64,000 nucleotides of DNA from Shouchella tritolerans (GCF_025770735.1 NZ_JAODPB010000004.1:124001-188000); one strand, 5' to 3'; counted from the first letter of the stretch, positions 33,785 through 44,250 are shown. Numbers and translations: made by a program. The notes: generated from the letters alone by a model not told the origin.

Positions 33785-34778
33785 GTTTTGTACCCCCATT
33801 GCTCTCAGCTGCCATTTTTGCGGCAATTCTTGTTTCATCCATTAAATCGCTAACAGTCCCGATCTGCAACTGTTTTTCTTGCATCCCTTGTATAATCGCT
33901 TCAAGCCCTTTTGACGACGATTCCGTAGGATGCATCAACAACATCGAGCCTGCCTGCATTTGATTGACAACCCGTTCAACCATAACAGATGGTTCAGGCT
34001 TTTTCCAGTCAATTGTATCAACTGTCCATAAAATGGTACGCATATCGTATGCAGCAGCTCGTTCAACCACCAATTGATTAAATTCACCGCTTGGGGGAGC
34101 GAACCATTTTGGTGTGACATCCAATGTTGCTTCAATCACTTCCGTCGTTTTTGTCAACTCTTCGTCAATTTCCGCCTCAGAGAGGGCATTCATGTGGGGG
34201 TGCGAGTAAGCATGGCTGCCAATCTCATGGCCTTCTTCTTTAATCATGACAGCAAGTTGTGGATTTTTTTTCACCCATGATCCATCTAGAAAAAACGTCG
34301 CTTTGACATCGTACTGCTGCATCACTTTTAACATATCAGGCAAATAATCATTGCCCCAGGCGACATTGATTAAAAAGCTAACCATCGGCTTTTCCTCATG
34401 ACCTTTATACGTAGGAGCTGGTGGCAGATCCTCAAGATGGACACTCGGTTTTGTTTCTTTAAAGACGAGTTTCGACTGGTTGAAACTTCCAGACTCTTTC
34501 ATTTTATTATAAGATTGTTCAATGTCGACCTCAAGCCCATTGTAACCTGGCAACGCTTTCCAGACTTTATCAATACGTGCGTTTGTTGCTGGAATCGCCA
34601 CTTTTTCCGCATGCTCTTCAATTTGTTTTAACAGCTCATTCTCTTCCGTATCTACATCCTCCGTTGCGTTTGTTTTCAAGGTATCGATATACTGAAGCGA
34701 AAATGGATTTTGAATCGCCCCTATTGCCAGCACAACCATGACACCACACAAACAGAAGTGAAGCCATTTTTGTTTCAT
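33777..34778 (-). CDS. ylxY: YlxY, polysaccharide-deacetylase-like (CE4) sporulation protein, probably without the usual metal site
   Basis: A 333-residue secreted or membrane-anchored protein: N-terminal signal/anchor (LHFCLCGVMVVLAIGAI), a helical region, then a CE4 domain at about 125-310 with ATFFLDGSWVKKNP, IGSHAYSHPHMN and LLMHPTESS. Where active CE4 deacetylases carry TFDDG, this protein reads SFLINVAWGND, so the catalytic and metal-binding Asp pair is missing at that site, as also seems true of the YlxY family. It sits between pnp and mlpA as in B. subtilis. Peptidoglycan or spore-wall binding rather than deacetylation is possible; this is inference. Confidence 0.9.
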   Translation of the reverse strand: MKQKWLHFCLCGVMVVLAIGAIQNPFSLQYIDTLKTNATEDVDTEENELLKQIEEHAEKVAIPATNARIDKVWKALPGYNGLEVDIEQSYNKMKESGSFNQSKLVFKETKPSVHLEDLPPAPTYKGHEEKPMVSFLINVAWGNDYLPDMLKVMQQYDVKATFFLDGSWVKKNPQLAVMIKEEGHEIGSHAYSHPHMNALSEAEIDEELTKTTEVIEATLDVTPKWFAPPSGEFNQLVVERAAAYDMRTILWTVDTIDWKKPEPSVMVERVVNQMQAGSMLLMHPTESSSKGLEAIIQGMQEKQLQIGTVSDLMDETRIAAKMAAESNGGTKRD

Positions 34779-34848
34779 TGTGTCCCCTCCTGCTAGATAC
34801 TTACTAGCATGTCTATGAGCAAAGGAAGAGGACTAGACGTTTGCCTAT

Positions 34849-34879
34849 AAAAAAAGACTAGGAATTTTCCCCAGTCTTT
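34849..34879 (-). terminator. Terminator downstream of pnp
   Basis: AAAGACT pairs with AGTCTTT with an inner GGAA/TTCC helix, followed by a run of T on the minus strand. Confidence 0.85.
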
Positions 34880-34884
34880 GTTTC

Positions 34885-37014
34885 TTATTCGTTGGCTGTA
34901 TCTTTTGCTTCTTTTTCCTGCTTTTCCCGTTGTTCTTTTAACAGGACTTTGCGAGACAAATTGACTCGTCCTTGATTGTCAATTTCAGTGACGCGTACGT
35001 CTACTTCATCACCAAGCTTGAAGACGTCTTCGACTTTGTTGATCCGTTCTTCAGCAATTTGTGAGATATGGAGCAAGCCATCTTTGCCTTTAAACAGTTC
35101 CACAAAGGCACCAAACTTTTCAATTCGTTTGACTTTCCCGTGGTACGTTTCACCGACTTGCACTTCTCGAACAAGATCTTCAATGATTTGTTTCGCTTTT
35201 TGGTTCATGGCGGTATCTAGGGAAGAAATGTAGACAGTGCCGTCTTGCTCAATGTCTATTTTCACGCCTGTTTCCTCAATGATTTTATTGATGACTTTGC
35301 CGCTTGGACCAATGACATCGCGAATTTTGTCAGGATTGATCGTTAGCGTCAGGATTTTTGGCGCGTACTCTGACAACTCGGTACGAGGTTTGTCAATGGC
35401 CTCCATCATGTTGCTTAAAATTTTCAGTCGTCCTTGTTTTGCTTGTTCAAGGGCTTGTTCGAGCACTTCGCGGTTAATGCCGGAAATTTTTATATCCATT
35501 TGCAGAGCTGTAACGCCATTCGCTGTACCAGCGACTTTAAAATCCATATCGCCAAGAGCGTCTTCCATGCCTTGGATATCAGTGAGCACCGTCATGTGCT
35601 CCCCTTGTTTGACAAGTCCCATCGCAATGCCGGCCACTGGCGCTTTAATTGGCACACCTGCGTCCATCATGGCTAACGTGCTTGCACAAATGCTCGCTTG
35701 TGAAGTTGATCCATTTGATTCCAACACTTCCGATACGAGCCGGATCGTATAAGGAAACTCTTGCTCACTTGGAATGACTTGCTCAAGCGCACGTTCACCA
35801 AGGGCTCCATGACCGATTTCCCGACGTCCAGGTGCGCGGATCGGACCGGTTTCCCCGACGCTAAACTGCGGGAAATTGTAGTGGTGCATAAACCGCTTCG
35901 TCTCTTCTATGCCCAAGCCATCTAGCACTTGCACATCACCAAGGGCACCAAGCGTACAGACACTAAGTGCTTGTGTTTGTCCTCTTGTAAATAGACCAGA
36001 GCCATGTGTACGCGGCAGCAGCTTGATTTGTGACGATAACGGGCGAATTTCATCAACGCCTCGCCCATCAGGACGGATTTTTTCAACTGTAATTAAGCGA
36101 CGGACTTCTTCCTTCACGAACATTTGCAAAATCTCTTTTACTTCATCAACATCGACGCTGTCATCGTCTGAATATTGTTCCACTTGTTCAGCAATAATCT
36201 CATCGATGGCATCTTGACGTGCGTGTTTTTCCGCAATCCGAACCGCTTCTTTAATGCTAGCTTCGGCGCTTTCGCGCAAGCGCGCTTCCAATTCAGCGTC
36301 AAATGTTTTCAGCTGCACTTCACGTTTTTCTTTGCCGCAAACTTCAACGACTTTTTCTTGGAAAGCAATCATTTTTTTAATGTTCTCATGCCCGGCTAAA
36401 ATCGCTTCTAACATCACGTCTTCTGGGACTTCTTTTGCACCAGCTTCCACCATATTGATTGCTTCTTTTGTTCCAGCAACAGTTAGGTCAATATCGCTCT
36501 CTGCAAGTTGAGCTGGTGTTGGGTTCATAATGAATTCGCCGTCAATTCTTCCAACAGTCACACCAGCAATCGGGCCCTCAAACGGAATGTCAGAAACACA
36601 AAGAGCCAGTGATGAACCGATCATTGCTGCCATTTCAGGAGATGCGTCTTGGTCAGAGCTCATCACAATGCTGATCACTTGGACATCGTTACGGAAACCC
36701 TCTGGAAATAGCGGTCGAATTGGACGGTCAATCAAACGGCTTGTTAAAATCGCCCTTTCGCTTGGACGCCCTTCCCGTTTAATAAACCCACCTGGAATTT
36801 TTCCCGCTGCATATAAACGTTCTTCATAATTGACCGTTAACGGAAAGAAAGGAAGGTCTTTCGGTTCTTTTGAAGCAGTAGCCGTTGATAGAACAGCTGT
36901 TTCGCCATAACGGACGAGAACCGCTCCGTTGGCTTGTTTGGCTAATTGACCGACTTCGACGCTTAATGTCCGTCCAGCCCAGTCAATTGAAAACTCATGA
37001 CGTTCTTGATCCAT
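34885..37014 (-). CDS. pnp: Polynucleotide phosphorylase
   Basis: Main 3'-5' phosphorolytic exoribonuclease of Bacillus. The 709-residue product has two RNase PH domains (first half with [21 protein letters not shown] shown only as [14 protein letters not shown]; second with [12 protein letters not shown] and [10 protein letters not shown]), a KH domain ([20 protein letters not shown]) and an S1 domain ([21 protein letters not shown]), then a short charged tail. GAGAGGAG precedes the ATG. It is downstream of rpsO, with a terminator in between, and forms part of the degradation machinery together with RNase Y and J2 from this window. Confidence 0.98.
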   Translation of the reverse strand: MDQERHEFSIDWAGRTLSVEVGQLAKQANGAVLVRYGETAVLSTATASKEPKDLPFFPLTVNYEERLYAAGKIPGGFIKREGRPSERAILTSRLIDRPIRPLFPEGFRNDVQVISIVMSSDQDASPEMAAMIGSSLALCVSDIPFEGPIAGVTVGRIDGEFIMNPTPAQLAESDIDLTVAGTKEAINMVEAGAKEVPEDVMLEAILAGHENIKKMIAFQEKVVEVCGKEKREVQLKTFDAELEARLRESAEASIKEAVRIAEKHARQDAIDEIIAEQVEQYSDDDSVDVDEVKEILQMFVKEEVRRLITVEKIRPDGRGVDEIRPLSSQIKLLPRTHGSGLFTRGQTQALSVCTLGALGDVQVLDGLGIEETKRFMHHYNFPQFSVGETGPIRAPGRREIGHGALGERALEQVIPSEQEFPYTIRLVSEVLESNGSTSQASICASTLAMMDAGVPIKAPVAGIAMGLVKQGEHMTVLTDIQGMEDALGDMDFKVAGTANGVTALQMDIKISGINREVLEQALEQAKQGRLKILSNMMEAIDKPRTELSEYAPKILTLTINPDKIRDVIGPSGKVINKIIEETGVKIDIEQDGTVYISSLDTAMNQKAKQIIEDLVREVQVGETYHGKVKRIEKFGAFVELFKGKDGLLHISQIAEERINKVEDVFKLGDEVDVRVTEIDNQGRVNLSRKVLLKEQREKQEKEAKDTANE

Positions 37015-37146
37015 GAATGTGTACTCCTCTCGTACAACTAAAATTCTTCTTTCTTATTATGACCGAATCAGAACAAGTTTAAAAGAGTGAAATTAGGGTT
37101 GTCTACATTTTTCTAAGCTTGTCTTCTGCTAATGGAAGGCATGAAG

Positions 37147-37177
37147 AAAAAAGCGGGAGATCATCCCCCGCTTTTTT
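37147..37177 (-). terminator. Terminator downstream of rpsO
   Basis: AAAAAGCGGG-GGA pairs with TCCCGCTTTTTT on the minus strand directly after the rpsO stop; T run present. Confidence 0.9.
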
Positions 37178-37183
37178 GCAAAA

Positions 37184-37453
37184 CTATCGACGCAAGCCAA
37201 GCTTGTCAACAAGGTTACGGTAACGCGTTACGTCTTTATTACGTAAATAAGTTAGCAAGTTGCGACGTTGACCGACCATTTTCAAAAGGCCACGACGAGA
37301 GTGGTGATCTTTTTTATGCGTGCGCAAGTGATCGTTCAAAGTGTTAATTTGCTCCGTAAGAATAGCGACTTGGACTTCTGGAGAACCAGTGTCTGTCTCA
37401 TGCGTTTTAAATTCTGCAATCAATTCGTTTTTACGCTCTTGTGTCAATGCCAT
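37184..37453 (-). CDS. rpsO: 30S ribosomal protein S15
   Basis: Primary 16S rRNA-binding protein of the central domain. The 89-residue product, [18 protein letters not shown]..., with [10 protein letters not shown] and [20 protein letters not shown], is almost identical to the B. subtilis protein. Start at 37453 with AAAGGAGGTGG upstream. It has its own promoter (37560-37588) and a structured leader that may bind S15 for autoregulation. Confidence 0.99.
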   Translation of the reverse strand: MALTQERKNELIAEFKTHETDTGSPEVQVAILTEQINTLNDHLRTHKKDHHSRRGLLKMVGQRRNLLTYLRNKDVTRYRNLVDKLGLRR

Positions 37454-37559
37454 CAGAGCCACCTCCTTTTCCCTAAAACCCCAATTTCTGAGCAAACGGT
37501 GGTGAGTCGTTTTGCCAAGAAACGGGTGTCGTGTCCGCATGGGGATGCAGACACTTTCT
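37454..37559 (-). promoter_or_regulatory. rpsO leader with stem-loop, possible S15 autoregulatory element
   Basis: The roughly 100-base leader begins with a 10-bp helix (GTGTCTGCAT with ATGCGGACAC, one U-G pair) with a CCCC loop, followed by CGTTT/AAACG-type complementary segments before AAAGGAGG. S15 autoregulation through leader structures is known in Geobacillus and E. coli; the match to a specific S15 class was not tested. Confidence 0.45.
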
Positions 37560-37588
37560 ATGATAGCTTGATTGATCTGGAAATGCAA
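37560..37588 (-). promoter_or_regulatory. SigA promoter of rpsO
   Basis: TTGCAT (37583-37588), a 17-base spacer and TATCAT (37560-37565) on the minus strand, directly upstream of the structured leader. It lies at the very 3' end of ribF. Confidence 0.7.
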
Positions 37589-37597
37589 GCGTTCATT

Positions 37598-38554
37598 TTA
37601 GCTTCTTTGCCTATAACCATGTTGCTTGAAAAACTGCACCGCCGTTGCGCGGTCACGGCCAAGCTGTGCTTTGATTTCGTCAATGCCGCTAAATTTTTGT
37701 TCCGAACGAATCCGTTCGTAAAACGCGACTTCTACCGTCTCCCCGTATATCTCCTTATTGAAGTCGAAAATGTTCACTTCCACGATTGGCTTTGCTAAAT
37801 CATCGACAAATGTTGGTTTATAGCCAATGTTCGCCATTCCTTGGTATGTGTTGCCCCCATGTGTCAATGTGACAACATAGACACCTGTTTTCGGCACAAT
37901 AAACCGCTCTTTTGCAACGATGTTTGCAGTCGGATAGCCAATTAGCCGTCCTCGTGCGTCCCCATGGACAACTGTTCCAGAGAAAACATACGGGTAGCCG
38001 AGGAGCCTGGCCGCTTCGCTGACATTTCCTTCCAACAGCTGTTTGCGAATACGCGTTGACGAAATCTTTTCTTGCTCATCGCTCACTTGTTCGACCGTTG
38101 TATGCGTAAAGCGTCCATTAGCATAACGGTCAATATCGTCCATCTTGCCTTCCCCTTTAACGCCGTATGTAAAGTCAAAGCCTGCCACCACATGCTTGAC
38201 GTTTAAACCAATCACGAACCGCTCGATAAACGCTTGCGGCGTCAGTTTCGAAAACGCCTTAGTAAAATTGACAACGTAGACAACGTCGACCCCTAACGCC
38301 TTTAAGCGCGCCACTTTTGCTTGCAAAGGCGTCAAATAATCAATTGGCTGATCCGGTTTCCCAAGCACTTCTTTCGGATGGGGGTAAAACGTCATCACCG
38401 CAGACTGAATGCCCCGTTTTGCCGCTTCCGCTTTAGCGGTTTCGATGACCGCCTTGTGCCCTTTATGAACGCCGTCAAAATAGCCAAGAGCCATAGCTGT
38501 TGGCGCTGGGGCCTCTATGTGGCTAATCGAATCTAGATCTAGCTCCACTACCAC
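37598..38554 (-). CDS. ribF: Bifunctional riboflavin kinase/FAD synthetase RibF (RibC)
   Basis: Phosphorylates riboflavin to FMN and adenylylates FMN to FAD. The 318-residue product (B. subtilis RibC 316) has the FAD synthetase nucleotide-binding ALGYFDGVHKGHKAVI and SSTRIRKQLLEGN, and the flavokinase domain GRLIGYPTANI with GVYVVTL. The start is one of several GTG codons; the GTG at 38554, 7 bases after AAAGGGGG, is used, and the one just before it is an alternative. The much longer open frame upstream lies inside truB. Follows truB by 19 bases. Confidence 0.95.
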   Translation of the reverse strand: MVVELDLDSISHIEAPAPTAMALGYFDGVHKGHKAVIETAKAEAAKRGIQSAVMTFYPHPKEVLGKPDQPIDYLTPLQAKVARLKALGVDVVYVVNFTKAFSKLTPQAFIERFVIGLNVKHVVAGFDFTYGVKGEGKMDDIDRYANGRFTHTTVEQVSDEQEKISSTRIRKQLLEGNVSEAARLLGYPYVFSGTVVHGDARGRLIGYPTANIVAKERFIVPKTGVYVVTLTHGGNTYQGMANIGYKPTFVDDLAKPIVEVNIFDFNKEIYGETVEVAFYERIRSEQKFSGIDEIKAQLGRDRATAVQFFKQHGYRQRS

Positions 38555-38573
38555 CACTTTTCCCCCTTTACCG

Positions 38574-39482
38574 TTAAACATGACAAAATAACGTCTCTGG
38601 TTTAATAAGCCCAGCCTTTGTTGGATGTGCTTGATACAATGCCAAGCAATCTCCTTGTTCATTATAAAACAAAAAACGCCTGTCTCCAAAAGAAGCGCTT
38701 TTCTTCAGGACAGCCCCATTGCGTATTCGCTTTTCCAGCTCCTTATCGGCAATGACCCGTGGAAAATGTTGGAGAGCCGTATCAAGGGGGCGCAACTTAT
38801 TCAGGCGCTCATCGAAATGCATTTCCGCAAATGCGGATAAAGGAATGGCATCTGCTTGTGTAAACGGGCCAGATGCTGTCCGTGTCAGCTTTGACATATG
38901 GGCAGGGTAGCCTGCTTTTTTGCCTATATCGACGGCAAGCGTACGGATGTAAGTACCTTTTGTACACGTGACAGAAAAGGCAAACGAAAAACAACCTGGC
39001 TTCGCAGTTGTTATTTCCGTCAATGTCAACGCTTTTATTTCCACTGTGCGCGTTGGCCGCTCGACTTCGAGGCCAGCTCTGGCGTATTCATACAAGCGTT
39101 TGCCGTTTACTTTTACAGCTGAATAATAAGGGGGTGTCTGCTCGATTTTGCCGATAAAGGCTTGCAGCAACGCCTCTATTTCCGTTCTCGTAAACGGTTT
39201 ATCGACGCGTTTCTCTTCTATCACTTCACCATGTGCGTCTTCCGTAGTCGTCGCCACGCCGAATGTGACTTCCCCTATATACGTTTTATCGTAATCGGAC
39301 ATGTATTTAACCACTTTTGTCGCTTTGCCGATGCAGATCGGCAAAACGCCATCCACTTCGGGATCGAGCGTCCCTGTATGGCCGACTTTCCGTGTTTGAA
39401 ACCATTTCCGCATTTGGTGGACACAATCGTGGGATGTCCATCCTTTCGGTTTGTCTAGCACCACAATCCCTGTTGGCTCCAT
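38574..39482 (-). CDS. truB: tRNA pseudouridine(55) synthase TruB
   Basis: Makes pseudouridine 55 in the T-loop of tRNAs. The 302-residue product has GIVVLDKPKGWTSHD, the catalytic Asp in HTGTLDPEVDGVLP and TYIGEVTFGVATTTEDAHG, CTKGTYIRTLAVDIG and a short PUA-like tail. ATG at 39482, 8 bases after GGGAG. It lies between rbfA and ribF; a terminator-like stem (39504-39537) just upstream may reduce read-through from the nusA-infB operon. Confidence 0.97.
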   Translation of the reverse strand: MEPTGIVVLDKPKGWTSHDCVHQMRKWFQTRKVGHTGTLDPEVDGVLPICIGKATKVVKYMSDYDKTYIGEVTFGVATTTEDAHGEVIEEKRVDKPFTRTEIEALLQAFIGKIEQTPPYYSAVKVNGKRLYEYARAGLEVERPTRTVEIKALTLTEITTAKPGCFSFAFSVTCTKGTYIRTLAVDIGKKAGYPAHMSKLTRTASGPFTQADAIPLSAFAEMHFDERLNKLRPLDTALQHFPRVIADKELEKRIRNGAVLKKSASFGDRRFLFYNEQGDCLALYQAHPTKAGLIKPETLFCHV

Positions 39483-39503
39483 CAACATCACTCCCTGTCG
39501 TAC

Positions 39504-39537
39504 GAAAAAAAGAAAGGATAGCGTCAGTGCGCTACCC
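39504..39537 (-). terminator. Terminator between rbfA and truB
   Basis: GGGTAGCG pairs with CGCTATCC (one G-U) followed by TTTCTTTTTTT on the minus strand. Ends, or attenuates within, the rimP-rbfA operon. Confidence 0.85.
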
Positions 39538-39573
39538 TCAGGACAGCGTCGTCTGCGCGCTCTCCTTTTGCAA

Positions 39574-39930
39574 CTACTTGTTCGTATCGTTTTTGTTCAA
39601 ATCGCGCAATAAGCTTTCAATTCGGTTGCCGTATTGGATCGATTCATCGAACGAAAAACTGAGCTCCGGTGTTTTCCGAAGGCGAATGCGCTTGCCCAAT
39701 TCCGTTCGGATAAACCCCTTTGCCTTTTCAAGGCCAGCAAGGGTCGCTTTGCGTTCTTCATCATCACCGAGCACCGTAATAAAAGCCGTTGCTTGTTGTA
39801 AATCCCCTGTGACATCTACCCCGGTCACCGTGACAAAACGGACACGGGGGTCTTTAATGTCGCGAATAAGGATGTCACTCAATTCTTTTTTCATTTGTTC
39901 GCCGACGCGAACAGCACGGTTATTCGCCAC
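39574..39930 (-). CDS. rbfA: Ribosome-binding factor A
   Basis: KH-like 30S assembly factor that helps 16S rRNA maturation and cold adaptation. The 118-residue product (B. subtilis 117) has [23 protein letters not shown] (as [14 protein letters not shown] and DIKDPRV), [16 protein letters not shown] and [15 protein letters not shown], all typical. A GTG start with AGAGGTG upstream. Next to ylxP and infB, as usual. Confidence 0.97.
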   Translation of the reverse strand: MANNRAVRVGEQMKKELSDILIRDIKDPRVRFVTVTGVDVTGDLQQATAFITVLGDDEERKATLAGLEKAKGFIRTELGKRIRLRKTPELSFSFDESIQYGNRIESLLRDLNKNDTNK

Positions 39931-39955
39931 AATCGATCACCTCTACTAATGGGAA

Positions 39956-40234
39956 TCACGCCCACTCCCAGTTGGTCAATGTGCGCTCAGCCGCTTCTGC
40001 CTGATCAATTATCGCCAATGCGCGTAATAGTTCAGCTTCAGCGCTTTTTTTACTAGCAGCAATCGCGCAAAGCGACAGCTCTGCGCGTTGCCAAGTTTGT
40101 TGGAAATCTGTTTCTGCTGCTGAAACATTGCAACGTTGCCTCACTTTGCGAAGCACGCTTTGCAAGACGGATCGTTTATCCTTTAGTGACTGTGCCTCAT
40201 AGATGAACAGCTCGCAGCGGACACAGGCCATCAT
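39956..40234 (-). CDS. ylxP: YlxP, DUF503 family protein
   Basis: A 92-residue DUF503 protein of unknown biochemical function always found between infB and rbfA in Firmicutes; a role in ribosome maturation is suspected from position. Typical features are ELFIYEAQSLKDKRSVLQSV and a ferredoxin-like pattern. The ATG overlaps the infB stop by one base (TAATG). Confidence 0.93.
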   Translation of the reverse strand: MMACVRCELFIYEAQSLKDKRSVLQSVLRKVRQRCNVSAAETDFQQTWQRAELSLCAIAASKKSAEAELLRALAIIDQAEAAERTLTNWEWA

Positions 40235-42498
40235 TAGGCGCGTTTCACTTCTTCCATGACATACGCTTCAATCATGTCGCCTTCTTTAATGTCATTGAAT
40301 TTATCAAGCGTAATCCCGCATTCATAGCCAGCTTGCACTTCTTTGGCATCGTCTTTGTAGCGTTTAAGAGCGTTCAGTTCGCCTTCATAAATGACAATGC
40401 CGTCGCGGATCAAGCGGACAGAAGAATTGCGGGTGATTTTTCCTTCTGTTACATAAGAACCGGCGATCGTGCCGACTTTCGAAACTTTAAATGTCGTCCG
40501 TACTTCCACTTGCCCGATGACTTTTTCTTCAAACTCAGGATCAAGGGCACCTTTCATTGCCTGTTCGATTTCGTCAATCGCATTGTAAATGACGCGGTGG
40601 AGACGAATATCGACGTTTTCCGCTTCAGCCACACGTTTGGCGTTCACATCAGGGCGAACGTTGAACCCGATGACAATCGCGTTGGAAGCAGACGCCAAAA
40701 TAATGTCTGATTCTGTGATCGCGCCAGCGCCAGTGTGGATGATATTGACTTTTACGCCTGCCACATCAATTTTTTCCAACGACCCTTTCATCGCTTCAAC
40801 TGATCCTTGGACGTCGGCTTTGATGATGACATTAATGTCTTTGACATCCCCTTGCTGAATTTGGTTAAACAAGTCATCCAAGCTTACTTTTGACGATGCC
40901 GTTAAGTTTTGCTCCCGATAACGGGCCATTAGCCCTTCGCCTAATTGGCGTGCTTTTTTCTCGTCTTCAAATGCTTGGAAACGGTCCCCCGCTTGTGGCA
41001 CTTCGTTTAAGCCTGTAATTTCCACTGGGGCAGACGGTCCTGCCGTTTTGACGCGGCGGCCTACATCATTAACAAGCGCCCGCACGCGGCCATAGGTGCT
41101 GCCGACAACGACTGCGTCCCCAACATGCAACGTCCCGCTTTGGACAAGAAGCGTGGCAACTGGGCCGCGCCCTTTATCAAGTTGTGCTTCTACAACGGTG
41201 CCTGTCGCAAGTTTGTCTGGGTTGGCTTTAAATTCTTCAACTTCGGCAACGAGTAAAATCATTTCAATTAACTCATCAATGCCTTCACCCGTCAGCGCTG
41301 ACACATTGACAAAAATCGTGTCGCCTCCCCAAGCTTCTGGGACAAGCTCAAACTCTGTTAACTCTTGCATCACTCGATCTGGACTTGCTGTTTCTTTGTC
41401 AATTTTGTTGACAGCAACAATAATCGGCACTTCAGCCGCTTTCGCGTGGCTGATTGCTTCTTTCGTTTGCGGCATGACGCCATCGTCAGCGGCCACAACA
41501 AGAATCGTAATGTCCGTCACTTGCGCCCCACGGGCCCGCATTGTTGTAAAGGCTGCGTGTCCTGGTGTATCTAAAAAGGTAATTTTTTTACCTGAGTGTT
41601 CAATTTGGTAAGCGCCGATATGCTGAGTAATGCCCCCTGCTTCCCCCGCAGTCACTTTCGTGTTACGGATTGAATCAAGCAGCGTTGTTTTTCCGTGGTC
41701 GACATGGCCCATAATTGTCACAACTGGCGGGCGCTCTTTTAATTCTTCCTCTTTATCTTCACGATCATACAACTCAATATCGAGCTCATCCACAATCACT
41801 TCTTCTTCGACTTCCACACCATAATCAGCTGCCAACAATTCAATGGTATCTTTGTCGAGCTCCTGGTTAATGGTAGCCATGACACCAAGACCGATTAATT
41901 TCTTAATCAATTCAGAGGCTTCACGATGGAGCTTAGCAGCGAGTTCACTGACCGTAAGCGAACCTGAAATTGTAATTTTTTCAGGCAGCGGCATTTGCTG
42001 ATGATTGACTTTTGACTGCGGACGACGCTTGCCGCCACGGTTGCCATGGTTCCGGCGATTTTGATTATTGCCTGGACGGCGGTTGCTGCCGCCTGGACGC
42101 CCTTGGCCACCTGGACGGTTGCCGCCGCGGTTTTGGTTTGGTTTCCCAGCTTGCGATTTTGCAGCGCCACTTTGGTTGTTGCTGCCTTGGCTTGGGCGTT
42201 TCGTTTGCCCTTGAGCTTGATTTTGCTGATTGTTTTGCGGGCGTTGCTTTTGCCCTTGGTTTTGCTGGTTGTTTTGTGGGCGTTGCTTTTGCCCTTGGTT
42301 GTTTTGCTTTTGGTTGCCAGTAGCCTGCCCTTTTGTAGCGGCGGGTTTTCCAGCTTGCTTCGCTTTGTTTAATGTTTCTTCATCAATTGCTGACATATGA
42401 TTTGACACTTCCACACCCATTGATTTTAAACTTTCGATAAGTTGCTTGCTTTGAACATTATTTGCCTTCGCGTATTCATAGATTCGCACTTTTGACAT
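40234..42498 (-). CDS. infB: Translation initiation factor IF-2
   Basis: GTPase that brings initiator tRNA to the 30S subunit. The 754-residue product has the IF2N motif ([19 protein letters not shown]), a low-complexity Gln/Asn/Arg/Gly-rich segment (about 50-165) with a 13-residue tandem repeat, a second IF2N domain, and the G domain with [31 protein letters not shown] and [11 protein letters not shown], followed by domains II-IV. ATG with GGAGG upstream. Internal start sites giving shorter isoforms, known in B. subtilis, were not tested. Confidence 0.98.
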   Translation of the reverse strand: MSKVRIYEYAKANNVQSKQLIESLKSMGVEVSNHMSAIDEETLNKAKQAGKPAATKGQATGNQKQNNQGQKQRPQNNQQNQGQKQRPQNNQQNQAQGQTKRPSQGSNNQSGAAKSQAGKPNQNRGGNRPGGQGRPGGSNRRPGNNQNRRNHGNRGGKRRPQSKVNHQQMPLPEKITISGSLTVSELAAKLHREASELIKKLIGLGVMATINQELDKDTIELLAADYGVEVEEEVIVDELDIELYDREDKEEELKERPPVVTIMGHVDHGKTTLLDSIRNTKVTAGEAGGITQHIGAYQIEHSGKKITFLDTPGHAAFTTMRARGAQVTDITILVVAADDGVMPQTKEAISHAKAAEVPIIVAVNKIDKETASPDRVMQELTEFELVPEAWGGDTIFVNVSALTGEGIDELIEMILLVAEVEEFKANPDKLATGTVVEAQLDKGRGPVATLLVQSGTLHVGDAVVVGSTYGRVRALVNDVGRRVKTAGPSAPVEITGLNEVPQAGDRFQAFEDEKKARQLGEGLMARYREQNLTASSKVSLDDLFNQIQQGDVKDINVIIKADVQGSVEAMKGSLEKIDVAGVKVNIIHTGAGAITESDIILASASNAIVIGFNVRPDVNAKRVAEAENVDIRLHRVIYNAIDEIEQAMKGALDPEFEEKVIGQVEVRTTFKVSKVGTIAGSYVTEGKITRNSSVRLIRDGIVIYEGELNALKRYKDDAKEVQAGYECGITLDKFNDIKEGDMIEAYVMEEVKRA

Positions 42499-42511
42499 AT
42501 ACGTACCTCCA

Positions 42512-42820
42512 TTATTGGCTCAGTAATGCGGCGATTTTTTTCGCAAACCCTTCACTCCTTATGCCTATTGCAACGCGCGTTTCTTTACCGATCGCTTGCC
42601 CAAGCGCAAAACGGTCGCTCGTTTGATAGACTGGGATTTTATAATAGCCGCATTTGTCCTTGATTTTCTTTTCGGTATTGCTGCTAGCATCGCCAGCAAG
42701 GATTACCATTGACAGCTCCTGTTTGCGAATCGCGGCAAGAACCAATTCTTCCCCTGTAACAAGCTGTCCGGCACGTTGACATAAGCCAAGGAGCGAGAGC
42801 AGCTTTTTGTCGTTGCTCAC
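42512..42820 (-). CDS. rplGA: YlxQ, L7Ae-family RNA-binding protein
   Basis: A 102-residue L7Ae/L30e-fold protein; the B. subtilis homologue binds kink-turn RNA. Features include [19 protein letters not shown] and [16 protein letters not shown], typical of the family. The GTG start overlaps the rnpM stop (GTGA). Between rnpM and infB in the nusA operon. Confidence 0.92.
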   Translation of the reverse strand: MSNDKKLLSLLGLCQRAGQLVTGEELVLAAIRKQELSMVILAGDASSNTEKKIKDKCGYYKIPVYQTSDRFALGQAIGKETRVAIGIRSEGFAKKIAALLSQ

Positions 42821-43092
42821 CGCTTTTTCACCTTCACCCGCTCCGCAATCAAGCGGTCATAGTCGTCTGCGGTCACTTGCACTTGCAAATGGCGCGTTAG
42901 ACTATCGCGCTTTTTAGCCGTGTTAAACACATCTTCACTGTTCGTCAAATAAGCACCGCGGCCATTCCTTTTGCCAGTGGGATCTAATTCGACTGTGCCT
43001 TCAGGTGTGCGTACGATCCGCACAAGTTCTTGCTTTGGTTTCATTTCATTGGTCACAATGCATTTTCTCAGCGGTACTTTCCGTTGTTTCAT
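42817..43092 (-). CDS. rnpM: YlxR/RnpM, nucleic-acid-binding protein that modulates RNase P
   Basis: A basic 91-residue DUF448 protein; in B. subtilis YlxR (RnpM) binds the RNase P RNA and inhibits cleavage. It shows PLRKCIVTNEMKPKQELVRIVRTPEG and GRNGRGAYL-type motifs (here GKRNGRGAYLTNSED). Located between nusA and ylxQ, start with GGAGGCGG upstream. Confidence 0.93.
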   Translation of the reverse strand: MKQRKVPLRKCIVTNEMKPKQELVRIVRTPEGTVELDPTGKRNGRGAYLTNSEDVFNTAKKRDSLTRHLQVQVTADDYDRLIAERVKVKKR

Positions 43093-43113
43093 GCGATTTT
43101 CCGCCTCCTGCTC

Positions 43114-44220
43114 TTAACGTTCATTTTCCTCATTTGTGAATTCTTCTAACTCATCATTTTCATTTTCCTCATCAAGAAGGCCCAGCTCACGGGCTTCCGA
43201 TTCGCTTTTGATATCAATTTTCCAGCCTGTCAGCTTAGCGGCAAGTCGTGCATTTTGGCCTCGTTTGCCAATTGCTAAAGACAGCTGGTAGTCAGGGACG
43301 ATGACTTGTGTCATTTTTTCCCCTTCAAGCACATTGACTTTCATTACTTTGGCCGGGCTAAGGGCATTAGCCACATAGACAACTGGGTCTTCTGACCACT
43401 CAACAATGTCAATTTTTTCGCCTTTGAGTTCGTCGACAATTGTCTGTACCCGCTGGCCCCGTTGGCCTACACAGGCTCCAACTGAATCCACTTCTGGGTT
43501 GTCGGAGTGAACGGCAATTTTCGAGCGGTCCCCCGCTTCGCGAGAAACCGATTTAATTTCCACTGTGCCGTCGTAAATTTCCGGCACTTCTAATTCAAAC
43601 AAACGCTTTAAGAGCCCAGGATGCGTGCGGGAGATTAAAATTTGCGGACCTTTTGTCGTTTTTTCGACTTTCGTAATATATGCTTTGATGCGGTCATTAT
43701 GTTTGTACGTTTCATTCGGCATTTGTTCAGACAGCGGCAACAGCGCCTCGACTTTCCCTAAATCAACATAAATAAAACGATGGTCTTGACGTTGGACAAT
43801 GCCGTTCATAATATCTTCTTCACGGTCAATAAAATCAGAATAAATGATACCCCGCTCAGCTTCACGAACACGTTGCGTGACCACTTGCTTCGCCGTTTGT
43901 GCAGCAATTCGGCCAAAATCTTTTGGCGTGACTTCAATTTCGACAATATCGTCGACTTCATAATGTGGATTAATCCGCTGCGCTTCCGCCTCTGAAATTT
44001 CTAAGCGTTTATCAAATACTTCTTCCACGACTACTTTGCGGGCAAACACGCGGATGCTGCCATTGTCCCGATTCACATCAACGCGCACGTTTTGCGCTTG
44101 GCCGAAGTTGCGCTTATAGCCAGAAATAAGCGCAGCTTCGATTGCTTCAATAATGACTTCTTTTTTGATGCCTTTGTCTGCTTCAAGTGTTGACAAAGCT
44201 TCCATAAATTCGCTGTTCAT
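43114..44220 (-). CDS. nusA: Transcription termination/antitermination factor NusA
   Basis: Binds RNA polymerase, promotes pausing and intrinsic termination. The 368-residue product (B. subtilis 371) has the N-terminal polymerase-binding domain, an S1 domain ([18 protein letters not shown] region), two KH domains ([47 protein letters not shown] given as [13 protein letters not shown]) and an acidic C-terminal tail. GGGAGG precedes the ATG. In B. subtilis NusA represses its own operon by stimulating a leader terminator; an equivalent arrangement is visible upstream of rimP here. Confidence 0.97.
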   Translation of the reverse strand: MNSEFMEALSTLEADKGIKKEVIIEAIEAALISGYKRNFGQAQNVRVDVNRDNGSIRVFARKVVVEEVFDKRLEISEAEAQRINPHYEVDDIVEIEVTPKDFGRIAAQTAKQVVTQRVREAERGIIYSDFIDREEDIMNGIVQRQDHRFIYVDLGKVEALLPLSEQMPNETYKHNDRIKAYITKVEKTTKGPQILISRTHPGLLKRLFELEVPEIYDGTVEIKSVSREAGDRSKIAVHSDNPEVDSVGACVGQRGQRVQTIVDELKGEKIDIVEWSEDPVVYVANALSPAKVMKVNVLEGEKMTQVIVPDYQLSLAIGKRGQNARLAAKLTGWKIDIKSESEARELGLLDEENENDELEEFTNEENER

Positions 44221-44250
44221 GGAAAGGAACCTCCCTTATTTCGCTTGCAA

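Noticed and set aside
37268-37798. 176-codon plus-strand frame across rpsO, its leader and ribF
   Set aside because: It is antisense to two certain genes and a promoter, without its own start signals.
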